NCBI RefSeq assembly: GCF_002270485.1
Contig: NZ_NQOG01000007.1
Span: 1-64,000 of the forward strand
DNA: 64,000 nt
Reading direction: 5' to 3'
Source of the DNA: Anaerostipes hominis (ex Lee et al. 2021)
GTDB taxonomy: Bacteria > Bacillota > Clostridia > Lachnospirales > Lachnospiraceae
Part shown: one piece after another, positions 52,093 through 59,568 of the stretch
Layout of the letters: every line of letters begins with the position of its first letter
How positions within the stretch are numbered: position 1 is the stretch's first letter
The notes under the pieces: generated by a model
Seen by the model: the letters and a program-made list of their open reading frames with translations, nothing else
The model's database searches: none
Told to the model about the DNA's origin: nothing
Program-made: the position numbers and the translations under genes

Positions 52093-53256
52093 CTACGCCT
52101 GCTTTCGGCGTAAATTGGACACCAGAAACAGATAGTATCCGCGAACGTTCGAAAAAATGTTTGACAAATCCGAATCGTTTTGATTTCCGGATATTACCTG
52201 CAAACCCTCCATGTCCTTAAAGTAATCAATAATGAAGCCTTTCCAGGCAGCGCCGGTTCCTCCTGTGACGAGAAAGTAGTCAACGTCCATGAAGTAATTA
52301 AAAATTGGTTTGATCCGGTCTAATGCCTCCAGGCAGACTTCTTTTGTGTGCCTGGCAAGGATCTCGTCAAAGGGGATCTTTGTGCGCTGCATCGTTCGCT
52401 TGTCAAATTTGATAAACTTTCCTTCGGCAAGGTATTTTTGTAATGCATGGATCTGGATCTTGATTTTATATCGATCATAGATGTCACGGACCGTCCTAAG
52501 AAAAATTTCTTTCATTCCCAAATCATCGAAAGTCAGTTTAAATTCTGTATTTCCAGCTCGGACACTAAACACATCAAAGGTATCAAAACCGGGATCGCAT
52601 ACCAGAGTATTTTTTGAAAGGTAGTTCCTTGCGTCTGCTACCGGAGATCCATTGTTTTTTATACTCGCCCCAAACATAGAGCCTTTTGGCTGCTCCATGA
52701 CTTCAATGTTTTTACGTTCCAAGTTTAAGTTGAAGTCTTTCCAGGAAGCAGCACCAATTTTTAGAGAAAAAACGTGTCGTCCGTATAAGGCATCCTTTAA
52801 ATCATCGGAGTCAGTCTCCAGGTATTCCGTTGGCAGGCCAGTTTGTAGTAGATATGGGAGTCCGTCTGCTTTACCGTACTCGTTTTCCATAAGGGATATT
52901 CCTAATGCTGCCTGTGCAATAACACGGAACATAGGCTGGAAATAGCGGTTCCTTCCGTATAATATTTCTTCGGAATCTCCGGTCTCTATGTCATTGATCA
53001 TTGAATTGGCCTTTTCACCAATGCACCAGGTCTTACCATCTTCTCCACGGTACAGGATGTCCGTCGGGTTTGGAGAGCCGATGATGGAATCTAAGTCGAT
53101 CTCCCGGGCATAGGATGGAAACGCAAAGACTTTGTTTGGTGACATGCCTTTAACTGCGGAATATCCGATGTCGATGGCGGTTGGCCATACCTGCTCTGCT
53201 GCTATATTTTTACGTGCGATAAATAATGTTTTTGTTTTGAAATCTCTTGTGTTCAT
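52093..53256 (-). CDS. Actin-like ATPase (ParM/Alp family)
   Basis: Encodes 387 residues with the actin-fold signatures: PTAIDIGYSAVKG (phosphate 1), LVCDPGFDTFDVFSV (phosphate 2) and YFLVTGGTGAAWKG (adenosine site). Such proteins form filaments that push plasmid copies apart. Their presence means the element has a replicating, segregating phase. AAGGAG is 6 nt upstream. A CATACTAT box on the minus strand drives it. Confidence 0.85.
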   Translation of the reverse strand: MNTRDFKTKTLFIARKNIAAEQVWPTAIDIGYSAVKGMSPNKVFAFPSYAREIDLDSIIGSPNPTDILYRGEDGKTWCIGEKANSMINDIETGDSEEILYGRNRYFQPMFRVIAQAALGISLMENEYGKADGLPYLLQTGLPTEYLETDSDDLKDALYGRHVFSLKIGAASWKDFNLNLERKNIEVMEQPKGSMFGASIKNNGSPVADARNYLSKNTLVCDPGFDTFDVFSVRAGNTEFKLTFDDLGMKEIFLRTVRDIYDRYKIKIQIHALQKYLAEGKFIKFDKRTMQRTKIPFDEILARHTKEVCLEALDRIKPIFNYFMDVDYFLVTGGTGAAWKGFIIDYFKDMEGLQVISGNQNDSDLSNIFSNVRGYYLFLVSNLRRKQA

Positions 53257-53283
53257 TTAAAGCTCCTTTCTCAATCACCTGTT

Positions 53284-53298
53284 TCTATTTATAGTATG
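53284..53298 (-). promoter_or_regulatory. CATACTAT box on the minus strand
   Basis: CATACTATAAATAGA reading leftward, 42 bp upstream of the ParM gene. ATGAGAGAAA begins 32 bp upstream of the box. It is the only exact copy on the minus strand and it faces a minus-strand gene. Confidence 0.78.
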
Positions 53299-53366
53299 AT
53301 AACGCTTTTGTAAAAAAAGTTTTCTCTCATAGGATTCATCCTTTTCTTTATCAAGAGGGGCTTTTT

Positions 53367-53381
53367 CATACTATCTATAGA
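53367..53381 (+). promoter_or_regulatory. CATACTAT box
   Basis: CATACTATCTATAGA, 67 bp upstream of the gene at 53434; it is divergent from the box at 53298. Confidence 0.72.
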
Positions 53382-53433
53382 CCATTGTTTTTATGAAGAG
53401 ATGGAGAAAATGAACATCCAGAAAGGAGAATGA

Positions 53434-53799
53434 ATGAAGATTTTTATGTATCAAAATTTCTTAAGAGCATATCAGATATTTCCGGATAAAGCCGATATTG
53501 CAACGAAAAAAATGGCAGAGGCGATGCGTATGCAGTGGAGTTTTCTTAATAATGAAAATGAAACCGTTGAAATTACAATGCTGAGAAATCGGGCTGTGAA
53601 AAAAGCTGTAGAATTGCTGCTTGCATTTAATCACCAGGCAAAGACCTGCGGATGTCCTTTTTTAAGGGCATTCGTTAGAAAGGAAGACATTGTGAGTTGT
53701 TCTAATCTTTTGAATGAAATTTTTGAAGCAACGATTCTTTCCATTCATGTAACTCCGGATGTGAAAGAACTTACGAAGGGGGTAGAAGCGTTTGTTTGA
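53434..53799 (+). CDS. Small helical protein, paralogue of the 46257 gene
   Basis: Encodes 121 residues, helical. The region RNRAVKKAVELLLAFN to IVSCSNLLNEIFEAT resembles the product of 46257-46559. AAGGAG is upstream. It overlaps the zinc-finger gene by 8 bp, so the two are coupled. Function unknown. Confidence 0.62.
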   Translation: MKIFMYQNFLRAYQIFPDKADIATKKMAEAMRMQWSFLNNENETVEITMLRNRAVKKAVELLLAFNHQAKTCGCPFLRAFVRKEDIVSCSNLLNEIFEATILSIHVTPDVKELTKGVEAFV

Positions 53800-54553
53800 T
53801 GCTGAATTGATCCGTGAAGAGATGGAAGTTTCCGCGGTACTGGATTATCACGACATCCCATACCGCAAAATTGGGAATCATTATGATATCTATTGTCCGG
53901 ATCCGGAACATCATGATCATCATTTTGGAAACTGCAGGATGCAGGAGGATGGAAGGTACTATTGTTTTGCCTGTAAGAATGGGGGCAGTATTTTTGATTT
54001 TTTTATGCAGCAATTCGATTGTTCTTTTCCACAAGCGGCAGAGATGATCACAGAAGCCCTTGGAGGCCCTGATATCTTCCTAACAACTACACATCGCTGG
54101 GGTTCTTTTGATGAAGATGGTTTTCTTGCAGAATCTATTTCGAATAAGGATAAGGAACTTTTAAGACTTAAAAAGGGGAAGACACGACCAAGGATTCCGA
54201 AAGACTTCACCTATGAGAAACCAGAGAATGGAGAGTTTCGAACAGTTTATCAAACGATGGATGATGAAGAATTAAAAGGCTATCTTATCATAAAACCTTC
54301 AAAGGAGATATTTTCTCTAAAAGCTCTTTATAATGAAGACAGGGAAGCATATGATTTCCTTGTGGTAGGAAAGGCGAGAGAACGGATGATCGAATTCTTG
54401 GAAGAAATGATCCAAAACCCATATAACAAAAAAGCAAAAGAGCTTTTTAACAGATGCCGTAGTATTTTTCTTGAAAACGGCGGAATTCTGGAACGTGAGC
54501 AGGAAAAAGTATCAAGTCCATTTCGTAATATCCCTGTAGTAAATCATTTTTAA
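53792..54553 (+). CDS. CHC2-type zinc-finger protein (primase zinc-domain-like)
   Basis: Encodes 253 residues. Residues ~20-70 match the DnaG-type CHC2 zinc ribbon (YDIYCPDPEHH, then YYCFACKNGGSIFDFF). No TOPRIM polymerase domain follows; the C-terminal 170 residues are unassigned. The start is TTG with AAGGGGG 10 nt upstream. It may assist the primase-like replication protein in binding ssDNA. Alternatively it is a stand-alone regulator. Confidence 0.75.
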   Translation: MFDAELIREEMEVSAVLDYHDIPYRKIGNHYDIYCPDPEHHDHHFGNCRMQEDGRYYCFACKNGGSIFDFFMQQFDCSFPQAAEMITEALGGPDIFLTTTHRWGSFDEDGFLAESISNKDKELLRLKKGKTRPRIPKDFTYEKPENGEFRTVYQTMDDEELKGYLIIKPSKEIFSLKALYNEDREAYDFLVVGKARERMIEFLEEMIQNPYNKKAKELFNRCRSIFLENGGILEREQEKVSSPFRNIPVVNHF

Positions 54554-54576
54554 CCCCGATTTTATCGGGGTTTTTG
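54554..54576 (+). terminator. Intrinsic terminator
   Basis: CCCCGAT / ATCGGGG perfect stem, T5. Confidence 0.85.
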
Positions 54577-54630
54577 TGTAAAGAAATTTATGTAAGTGGA
54601 TATGCTTATTTTTTGAGGTCTTTCCTTTTA

Positions 54631-54645
54631 CATACTATAAACAGA
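54631..54645 (+). promoter_or_regulatory. CATACTAT box
   Basis: CATACTATAAACAGA, 63 bp upstream of the ClpX-like gene. Confidence 0.72.
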
Positions 54646-54693
54646 GACATTTCATGAAGAAACGGAGTCGTTTAAGACAGATCGGAGGATAGA

Positions 54694-55854
54694 ATGAAGA
54701 AAAAATGTATCATATGTGAGAGAGAAATTGATGAGAATGAGGTTTCCATTCGTGTGCATGAAGATGATCAAAAGGACTTTTCCATTTGTTCCAATTGTGT
54801 TGAAAGAATTTATAGTATGGTCCAGGACGCAAAAGCGAAAGAAGAAACCGTCATTTCGGTACATCCATTGGATGTTTACAGACATTTTGAAAAAAAGATC
54901 ATTTCACAGGACGAAGCAAAGAAGACGTTAGCAGTAGCAGTCAGTAACCATTTTAAAAGGATCAGCCATCCGGAACTTGGAATAGAGAAGTCTAACATTC
55001 TTTTAGTGGGGCCAACTGGATGCGGAAAGACTGCCTTTGCAAGGGAAATTGCATCCTACCTTCAGGTACCATTTGTCGTTGCTGATGCTACATCCATGAC
55101 CGAAGCGGGTTATGTGGGTGAAGATGTATCAGATATCTTAAGAAGGCTGCTTATTGTAGCAGATGGAAATATTATAGAAGCACAGAGGGGTATCATATTC
55201 ATTGATGAAATCGATAAGCTTGCTTCAGGCTCCAATGAGAATACATCAATGGTCAAGAGAGAAGGTGTTCAGCAGGCGTTGCTTAAAATGCTGGAAGGTA
55301 GTCGGATTGCAGTTCCTATATCCAGTGAGAACTCTTCTACTAAGAAGAATGTAGAAATTGACACAAGCCAGATTTTATTCATTTGTGGAGGAGCATTCCC
55401 AGAGCTTTATGAAAAAGAAGAAAAAAAGAATTATTCCATTGGATTTCATAATTTTGAAGTTACGGAAAAGAAAACTTCTATTTTTGAAAAAATAAAGAAT
55501 TTAGGCTTCCTGCCAGAACTACTGGGGAGACTGTCTGTTATTGTTACATTAGAAAAGCTTGATGTAACGGATATTCGGCGTATCTTGGTTGAACCAGAGA
55601 ATTCTATTGTGGACCAGTATAAAAAATTACTATCTATTGACGGGATTTCCTTAGATTTTTCAAACGAGGCTATGGATACAATCGCAAAGAAAGCAATCCG
55701 GCTTGGGACAGGAGCAAGAGGGCTTCGTACTATCATGGAAAAGACGATGCTTGATATTATGTTCAAAGCTTCGGAAAAGAGTGGAAGTGAACTTGTCGTT
55801 ACAAAAGAAATGGTTGATGCTGCATTCTACGAGCCCGATAAATCTGTTTACTGA
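54694..55854 (+). CDS. ClpX-like AAA+ unfoldase
   Basis: Encodes 386 residues, slightly shorter than host ClpX (~420). An N-terminal zinc finger is present (Cys5, Cys8, Cys32, Cys35). The AAA+ core has [24 protein letters not shown], a PELLGRL box and sensor II GARGLR. The tripeptide IGF occurs in [10 protein letters not shown], at the place of the ClpP-docking loop. It may therefore recruit host ClpP and direct it to new substrates, or act alone as an unfoldase for replication or DNA-transfer complexes. Confidence 0.88.
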   Translation: MKKKCIICEREIDENEVSIRVHEDDQKDFSICSNCVERIYSMVQDAKAKEETVISVHPLDVYRHFEKKIISQDEAKKTLAVAVSNHFKRISHPELGIEKSNILLVGPTGCGKTAFAREIASYLQVPFVVADATSMTEAGYVGEDVSDILRRLLIVADGNIIEAQRGIIFIDEIDKLASGSNENTSMVKREGVQQALLKMLEGSRIAVPISSENSSTKKNVEIDTSQILFICGGAFPELYEKEEKKNYSIGFHNFEVTEKKTSIFEKIKNLGFLPELLGRLSVIVTLEKLDVTDIRRILVEPENSIVDQYKKLLSIDGISLDFSNEAMDTIAKKAIRLGTGARGLRTIMEKTMLDIMFKASEKSGSELVVTKEMVDAAFYEPDKSVY

Positions 55855-55857
55855 ACC

Positions 55858-55885
55858 AAAAAAGCACCTGAATGGTGCTTTTTTA
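55858..55885. terminator. Bidirectional terminator
   Basis: AAAAAAGCACC / GGTGCTTTTTT stem between convergent genes. Confidence 0.85.
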
Positions 55886-55899
55886 ATGTTTTTCCTGTT

Positions 55900-56430
55900 T
55901 TACTGTGCAGCGGTAAGGAGTGCCCTTGTAGAGTAACTCGCAGCTATCAGACACTGTACAAAAGAATCGTTTCGATAATTTTTCCCAAGGTATGTTTTAG
56001 AAACTTCGATCACTTTTTGACATAGGGCTGTATCAAAATAACGGATATGGCATTTGCTTTTTGGAATCTGTAGTTTTTCGGCGAGCCACTCATAAGTTTC
56101 TGATTTCGTCATGTCTTTATAAGTGTATAACTGATTGAGGTAATAATGGGCCTCCTGTCGCATTCTTCTTGTTTTGCGGTCTGCCATTGTCCCGGCAGGG
56201 GTCCCATCTGGATTGGCAATGATATAGGTGTCACATCCATTTTCATATTCGCTGCAAGCAAAAATAAATCGTCCGCTGGTCCGAAAAACCCCATCTGCAC
56301 TGCGATATTTCACTGGGGCGCCGCAAATGGGACATCGCATGATCTTTTCATATTTTTTAATATTCTTCTTTCTTCTCTTTAATCGTTTTGTTTCCTCAAT
56401 CTGATATTTTGTTTTTTGATTTTGAATCAT
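55900..56430 (-). CDS. DUF3268-type zinc-finger protein
   Basis: Encodes 176 residues: a basic N-terminus, a zinc finger (CPICGAPVKYRSADG, then FACSEYENGCDTYI) as in the DUF3268 family, and a helical C-terminus (QEAHYYLNQLYTYKDMTKSE). Function unknown; common in phages and integrative elements. GGAGG is upstream. The divergent region to its right holds a repeated CACAATAT operator. Confidence 0.75.
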   Translation of the reverse strand: MIQNQKTKYQIEETKRLKRRKKNIKKYEKIMRCPICGAPVKYRSADGVFRTSGRFIFACSEYENGCDTYIIANPDGTPAGTMADRKTRRMRQEAHYYLNQLYTYKDMTKSETYEWLAEKLQIPKSKCHIRYFDTALCQKVIEVSKTYLGKNYRNDSFVQCLIAASYSTRALLTAAQ

Positions 56431-56476
56431 AGCGGCCTCCTTTGTCTGTATTTCTTGTGTTTTGTTCTTAGTTTAT

Positions 56477-56546
56477 CACAATATATTGTGTTATGCAATT
56501 TTTGGACCACAATATGCATTTCTCTCATAAGATCTACATATTGTGG
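56477..56546. promoter_or_regulatory. CACAATAT operator array between divergent genes
   Basis: A perfect 14-bp palindrome CACAATATATTGTG (56477-56490), then CCACAATATG (56507-56516) and its inverted copy CATATTGTGG (56537-56546). Centres are 28 and 30 bp apart, near helical phasing. The array covers the promoter region of the DUF3268 gene and ends 14 bp before the CATACTAT box of the lipoprotein gene. It is a probable repressor site. Confidence 0.6.
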
Positions 56547-56560
56547 ATATGTTTCTTTGA

Positions 56561-56575
56561 CATACTATAAATGAA
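56561..56575 (+). promoter_or_regulatory. CATACTAT box
   Basis: CATACTATAAATGAA, 32 bp upstream of the lipoprotein gene. Confidence 0.75.
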
Positions 56576-56592
56576 AAGGAAAGGAAGGTCAT

Positions 56593-57177
56593 ATGAAAGT
56601 AAAAAGAATACTGCTTTGTCTATCCTTATGCTTGATCATGTGGAATTTTACTGGATGTGAAAAAGCGTTTCAGAAAGCAACAGTGCCAGAAAAGGAAGAA
56701 GTGGCTGATGCGAGGAAAAATCGTATCAATGAAATTTCGGCAGATGCTCTTCAAAAGACGGGGAAAACCTATCATTCGAACGCATTAAAAGCCTATCAAA
56801 AAGCATTAAATTCTGTGGGAGGACACCTTTATGATACTTCTTATATCTCAACAGGGGATCTTAAGGAAATGGCATCCATTATAAAAAAGGACCGGATGGT
56901 ACAAGCCGTTATTGGAAAACGCGTGGGATATCTGAATACCAATCTTGATCAGGCAATGCCGTCTGGGCAGATAGAATCAACCAAAATGTTAGAATTTTAT
57001 GGAAGCCTTATGCGTGCCGCACAGTCAGAGGCCGAAATCGAGAAAAAGATTAAGTCCATGGAGAGTTCTATGGATACTGAAGATGAGTTGGTAAATGAAA
57101 ATTCACAACAGATAAACGCCTCTACAGAAGAGATGGTCTCAGATTCGTTCAATGCGGCAGAGAGTTCTTTGGAATGA
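56593..57177 (+). CDS. Lipoprotein
   Basis: Encodes 194 residues with a lipoprotein signal (hydrophobic stretch, then NFTGC as lipobox, Cys22). The mature part is helical and acidic at the C-terminus. AAGGAAGG is upstream. The role on the cell surface is unknown; membership in the conjugation or surface set is inferred from context. Confidence 0.72.
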   Translation: MKVKRILLCLSLCLIMWNFTGCEKAFQKATVPEKEEVADARKNRINEISADALQKTGKTYHSNALKAYQKALNSVGGHLYDTSYISTGDLKEMASIIKKDRMVQAVIGKRVGYLNTNLDQAMPSGQIESTKMLEFYGSLMRAAQSEAEIEKKIKSMESSMDTEDELVNENSQQINASTEEMVSDSFNAAESSLE

Positions 57178-57186
57178 TATACAAAA

Positions 57187-57222
57187 GGTCCCCGAAGGAA
57201 AATATTCTCCGGGGATCCTGCT
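57187..57222. terminator. Hairpin between convergent genes
   Basis: GGTCCCCG / CGGGGATCC stem; weak T-run, so terminator function is uncertain. Confidence 0.5.
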
Positions 57223-57227
57223 AGATG

Positions 57228-58151
57228 TTAAAATGCAATTTCCTGATATTCTTCTTTGTTCTCAAAATCAACAAATGCTGTTTGGAACATCTCATCTCCT
57301 TCAGAAAAAGGGATCAATGAGATTTCAAAATTATGCATTTGAAAATCTATATTTCCAATATAGTCTGGGAAAGTATTTTTAAGTTCCTTATGATTCCTGA
57401 GTCTAACGATCGCTGAGTTAAGGAGTTTTCGGACTTCCTCAATATGTACGCCAAGATGTCTGGCGATTTCTGAAAGATTCAGCGGCTGGCTTTCTTTATT
57501 TAGTCCGAATCTGTTTTTTACGACGTAACGAGATATATCATCCAAGGAATGCAGAGCTTTTTCTAAAGCATCTTGTTTTTCTACTTCCTCAAAATATTCT
57601 TCTGGACAGACTGTCGAAGGCTCTGCCAAAGTATTTGCGATTTCTTCATTTACTTCGTCGAGATACACTGTGTTCAGGGCATTTTTTGTGATGATTGCCT
57701 GTCGGACCGTCTCATAACGAAGATGCGTCAGTTCACAAATATCAGCAATAGATGGATCGGAATTCCCCTCAAGTTCCAATAGATCTATAGCCCTATTGAT
57801 CTTTTTGATCTGATTTGCATAATGAGAAGACATTTGATAAATGTTTTGTGAGACGTACTCAATGATTTCATGCAGTATGTAATTCGTACAGAAAGTGATG
57901 AATCGTCCTTTTTCTGGATCAAAGCGATCCAGGGCAAGAATGATTCCGATGACACCGCTGTTCAAGAGATCGTGGTAATGTCCCTCCACAAAGGAAGGGT
58001 ATTTGCGTTTGATCAGGGAGCCGACGAATGGAGTGTGCTTTGTAACGAAATATTCAATGGCTTCCTTTTTTAATGTTTCATCCCCAGAATGGAATTTCTC
58101 CATATAAGCAATCTCTTCCTGCTTTTTCGTGGTTCTTACCTTATAATTCAT
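57228..58151 (-). CDS. Element-encoded sigma-70-family factor
   Basis: Encodes 307 residues. Region 2 spans about residues 28-105 (DLLNSGVIGIILALDRFDPEKGRFITFCTNYILHEI). Region 3-like segment about 110-170 (NDP/SDPSIADICELTHLRYETV), and region 4 about 190-245 with HTH LSEIARHLGVHIEEVRKLL. About 55 extra residues at the C-terminus are unusual. There is no region 1. The best general resemblance is to group 3 sigma factors. It is the natural candidate to read the CATACTAT boxes. GGGGGA precedes the ATG; it follows a small gene on the same strand. Confidence 0.85.
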   Translation of the reverse strand: MNYKVRTTKKQEEIAYMEKFHSGDETLKKEAIEYFVTKHTPFVGSLIKRKYPSFVEGHYHDLLNSGVIGIILALDRFDPEKGRFITFCTNYILHEIIEYVSQNIYQMSSHYANQIKKINRAIDLLELEGNSDPSIADICELTHLRYETVRQAIITKNALNTVYLDEVNEEIANTLAEPSTVCPEEYFEEVEKQDALEKALHSLDDISRYVVKNRFGLNKESQPLNLSEIARHLGVHIEEVRKLLNSAIVRLRNHKELKNTFPDYIGNIDFQMHNFEISLIPFSEGDEMFQTAFVDFENKEEYQEIAF

Positions 58152-58187
58152 GTTAAATCCCCCTTAAATAACTCAAGAGAGAAAACC

Positions 58188-58208
58188 TAAGAAGGGGCGG
58201 CCCTTCTT
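58188..58208 (-). other. Hairpin between the small gene and the sigma gene
   Basis: AAGAAGGG / CCCTTCTT stem just upstream of the sigma gene, with a short T-run on the minus strand. It could attenuate sigma expression. Confidence 0.4.
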
Positions 58209-58241
58209 TAAGAAGTCGTATGCAAGTTCAGCTTTCTCGAT

Positions 58242-58508
58242 TCATATAATACCGTCCATCCTCGCAGCTGTGCTTAAGAATGGAATTGGAACGTTGAGCA
58301 TGTTGATGAGATAATCTTTCGTCCACATAGCAAGTTCTCCATCTGAAATAACGATGCCGGACCAAGCGGCCCACTTGTTAAAGATATCAATATCCTTTAG
58401 TTTCGATAATTGTTTTTGATTATCTTCGGATGCGATATCCGATAGACAGTAACTTGCGACACTTCGGATGATACGCATACGTTCTTTGTCGATTTTCGTC
58501 TTATCCAC
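58242..58508 (-). CDS. Small protein upstream of the sigma gene
   Basis: Encodes 88 residues, helical N-terminus and a hydrophobic C-terminal part (LINMLNVPIPFLSTAARM). GTG start with AAGGGGG 6-7 nt upstream. Being co-transcribed with the sigma factor, it may be its regulator, but there is no recognised anti-sigma fold. Confidence 0.55.
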   Translation of the reverse strand: MDKTKIDKERMRIIRSVASYCLSDIASEDNQKQLSKLKDIDIFNKWAAWSGIVISDGELAMWTKDYLINMLNVPIPFLSTAARMDGII

Positions 58509-58547
58509 TGCAATTCCCCCTTTTTTCCTGCTTTTTATTCTAATAAT

Positions 58548-58576
58548 ATAATACCAACTAAAATATGGAAAAACAA
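58548..58576 (-). promoter_or_regulatory. Housekeeping-like extended -10 promoter of the sigma operon
   Basis: On the minus strand: TTGTTT (58576-58571), 17-bp spacer, TGG then TATTAT (58553-58548). It has the TGn extension of sigma-A promoters and no CATACTAT box. Confidence 0.6.
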
Positions 58577-58726
58577 GAGTTAGAATTGATGATGAGTCTC
58601 ATCTATCTTTTCAAATAGGGTAGAAACCCAGTGTTTATGCGAATTCTTGGACTTTGGGAATAATTAAGGAACTGAAAATATTTTGGAAACCCTATGAGAG
58701 AATTCCTTTTTGATATTGTTCATTAT

Positions 58727-58741
58727 CATACTATTAGTGAA
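58727..58741 (+). promoter_or_regulatory. CATACTAT box
   Basis: CATACTATTAGTGAA, 38 bp upstream of the gene at 58765; ATGAGAGAA begins 33 bp upstream of the box. Confidence 0.75.
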
Positions 58742-58764
58742 AGATAAAATTGAAAGGAGCAATT

Positions 58765-59568
58765 ATGCAACTGATTGGTTACAAAATGAAAGGACAGGAT
58801 CCAGGATCCATTCAGGTGGTGCTGGATGAAATGAGAAAGCGTACCTGTACGATACTTAAAAAACATTACAAAAAATTGCTGCAGGATGAAATAGAATCGG
58901 TTTTTGATGAAACGGCTCTTCTTATGGTAGAAAGACCTAATATACCGATCCTTTTAGCTGCACGAGACACCTTGAACCAAAAGGTGTTTGCTGGTAATTT
59001 ACACATTTTATACAATTTTATGGTATCGACCCACCTTTTTTTCTTTGAAGGGGATTCTTACTTTCAAATCCATGTAGATGGGAAATGGATGTTTGATGGA
59101 TCATTCTCAAAGATTCCGGGTATTTGTCCGTATCATGTCAGGTCTGTGGCAGATGTTGAGTTTGAAGTGGGGCAGTACTGGCAGAGGATCATGAGGTATG
59201 CTGAAGAACATGAGCCGTTAGGAGCCATAATCTTTCGGCCGGAGAAATTGTTGGAATTTGATACAAAAGCAATGGTAAGGCATATGAAGTTTCACAGTGT
59301 TTCTGAGCGCGCTCAAATGCGGGCCAGGCACCAGGTTATGAATTCAATTTTAGGCAGCATAGCAAATGGAAATATACCAAATTATAAGTTGATGCCATAC
59401 ATGGATATCGTTCTTTCTTGTCTTCAGGAAGAGGATGTAAAAGAAAAGATAAAGGAAGAGAGCATCCGTTTGATGCAAATTCTTCCGGAAATCAAAAAAG
59501 AAGATGTCATCCGGGATCCAATACAGAAACTAGAACAAAATGAGGAGGAAAAACATGAAGAAGAGTAA
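58765..59568 (+). CDS. Hypothetical protein co-transcribed with the foldase
   Basis: Encodes 267 residues, no signal peptide; mixed fold with long helices and an acidic C-terminal tail (KLEQNEEEKHEEE). AAGGAG is 6-7 nt upstream of ATG 58765. It overlaps the start of the trigger-factor-like gene by 14 bp. Not recognised. Confidence 0.65.
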   Translation: MQLIGYKMKGQDPGSIQVVLDEMRKRTCTILKKHYKKLLQDEIESVFDETALLMVERPNIPILLAARDTLNQKVFAGNLHILYNFMVSTHLFFFEGDSYFQIHVDGKWMFDGSFSKIPGICPYHVRSVADVEFEVGQYWQRIMRYAEEHEPLGAIIFRPEKLLEFDTKAMVRHMKFHSVSERAQMRARHQVMNSILGSIANGNIPNYKLMPYMDIVLSCLQEEDVKEKIKEESIRLMQILPEIKKEDVIRDPIQKLEQNEEEKHEEE

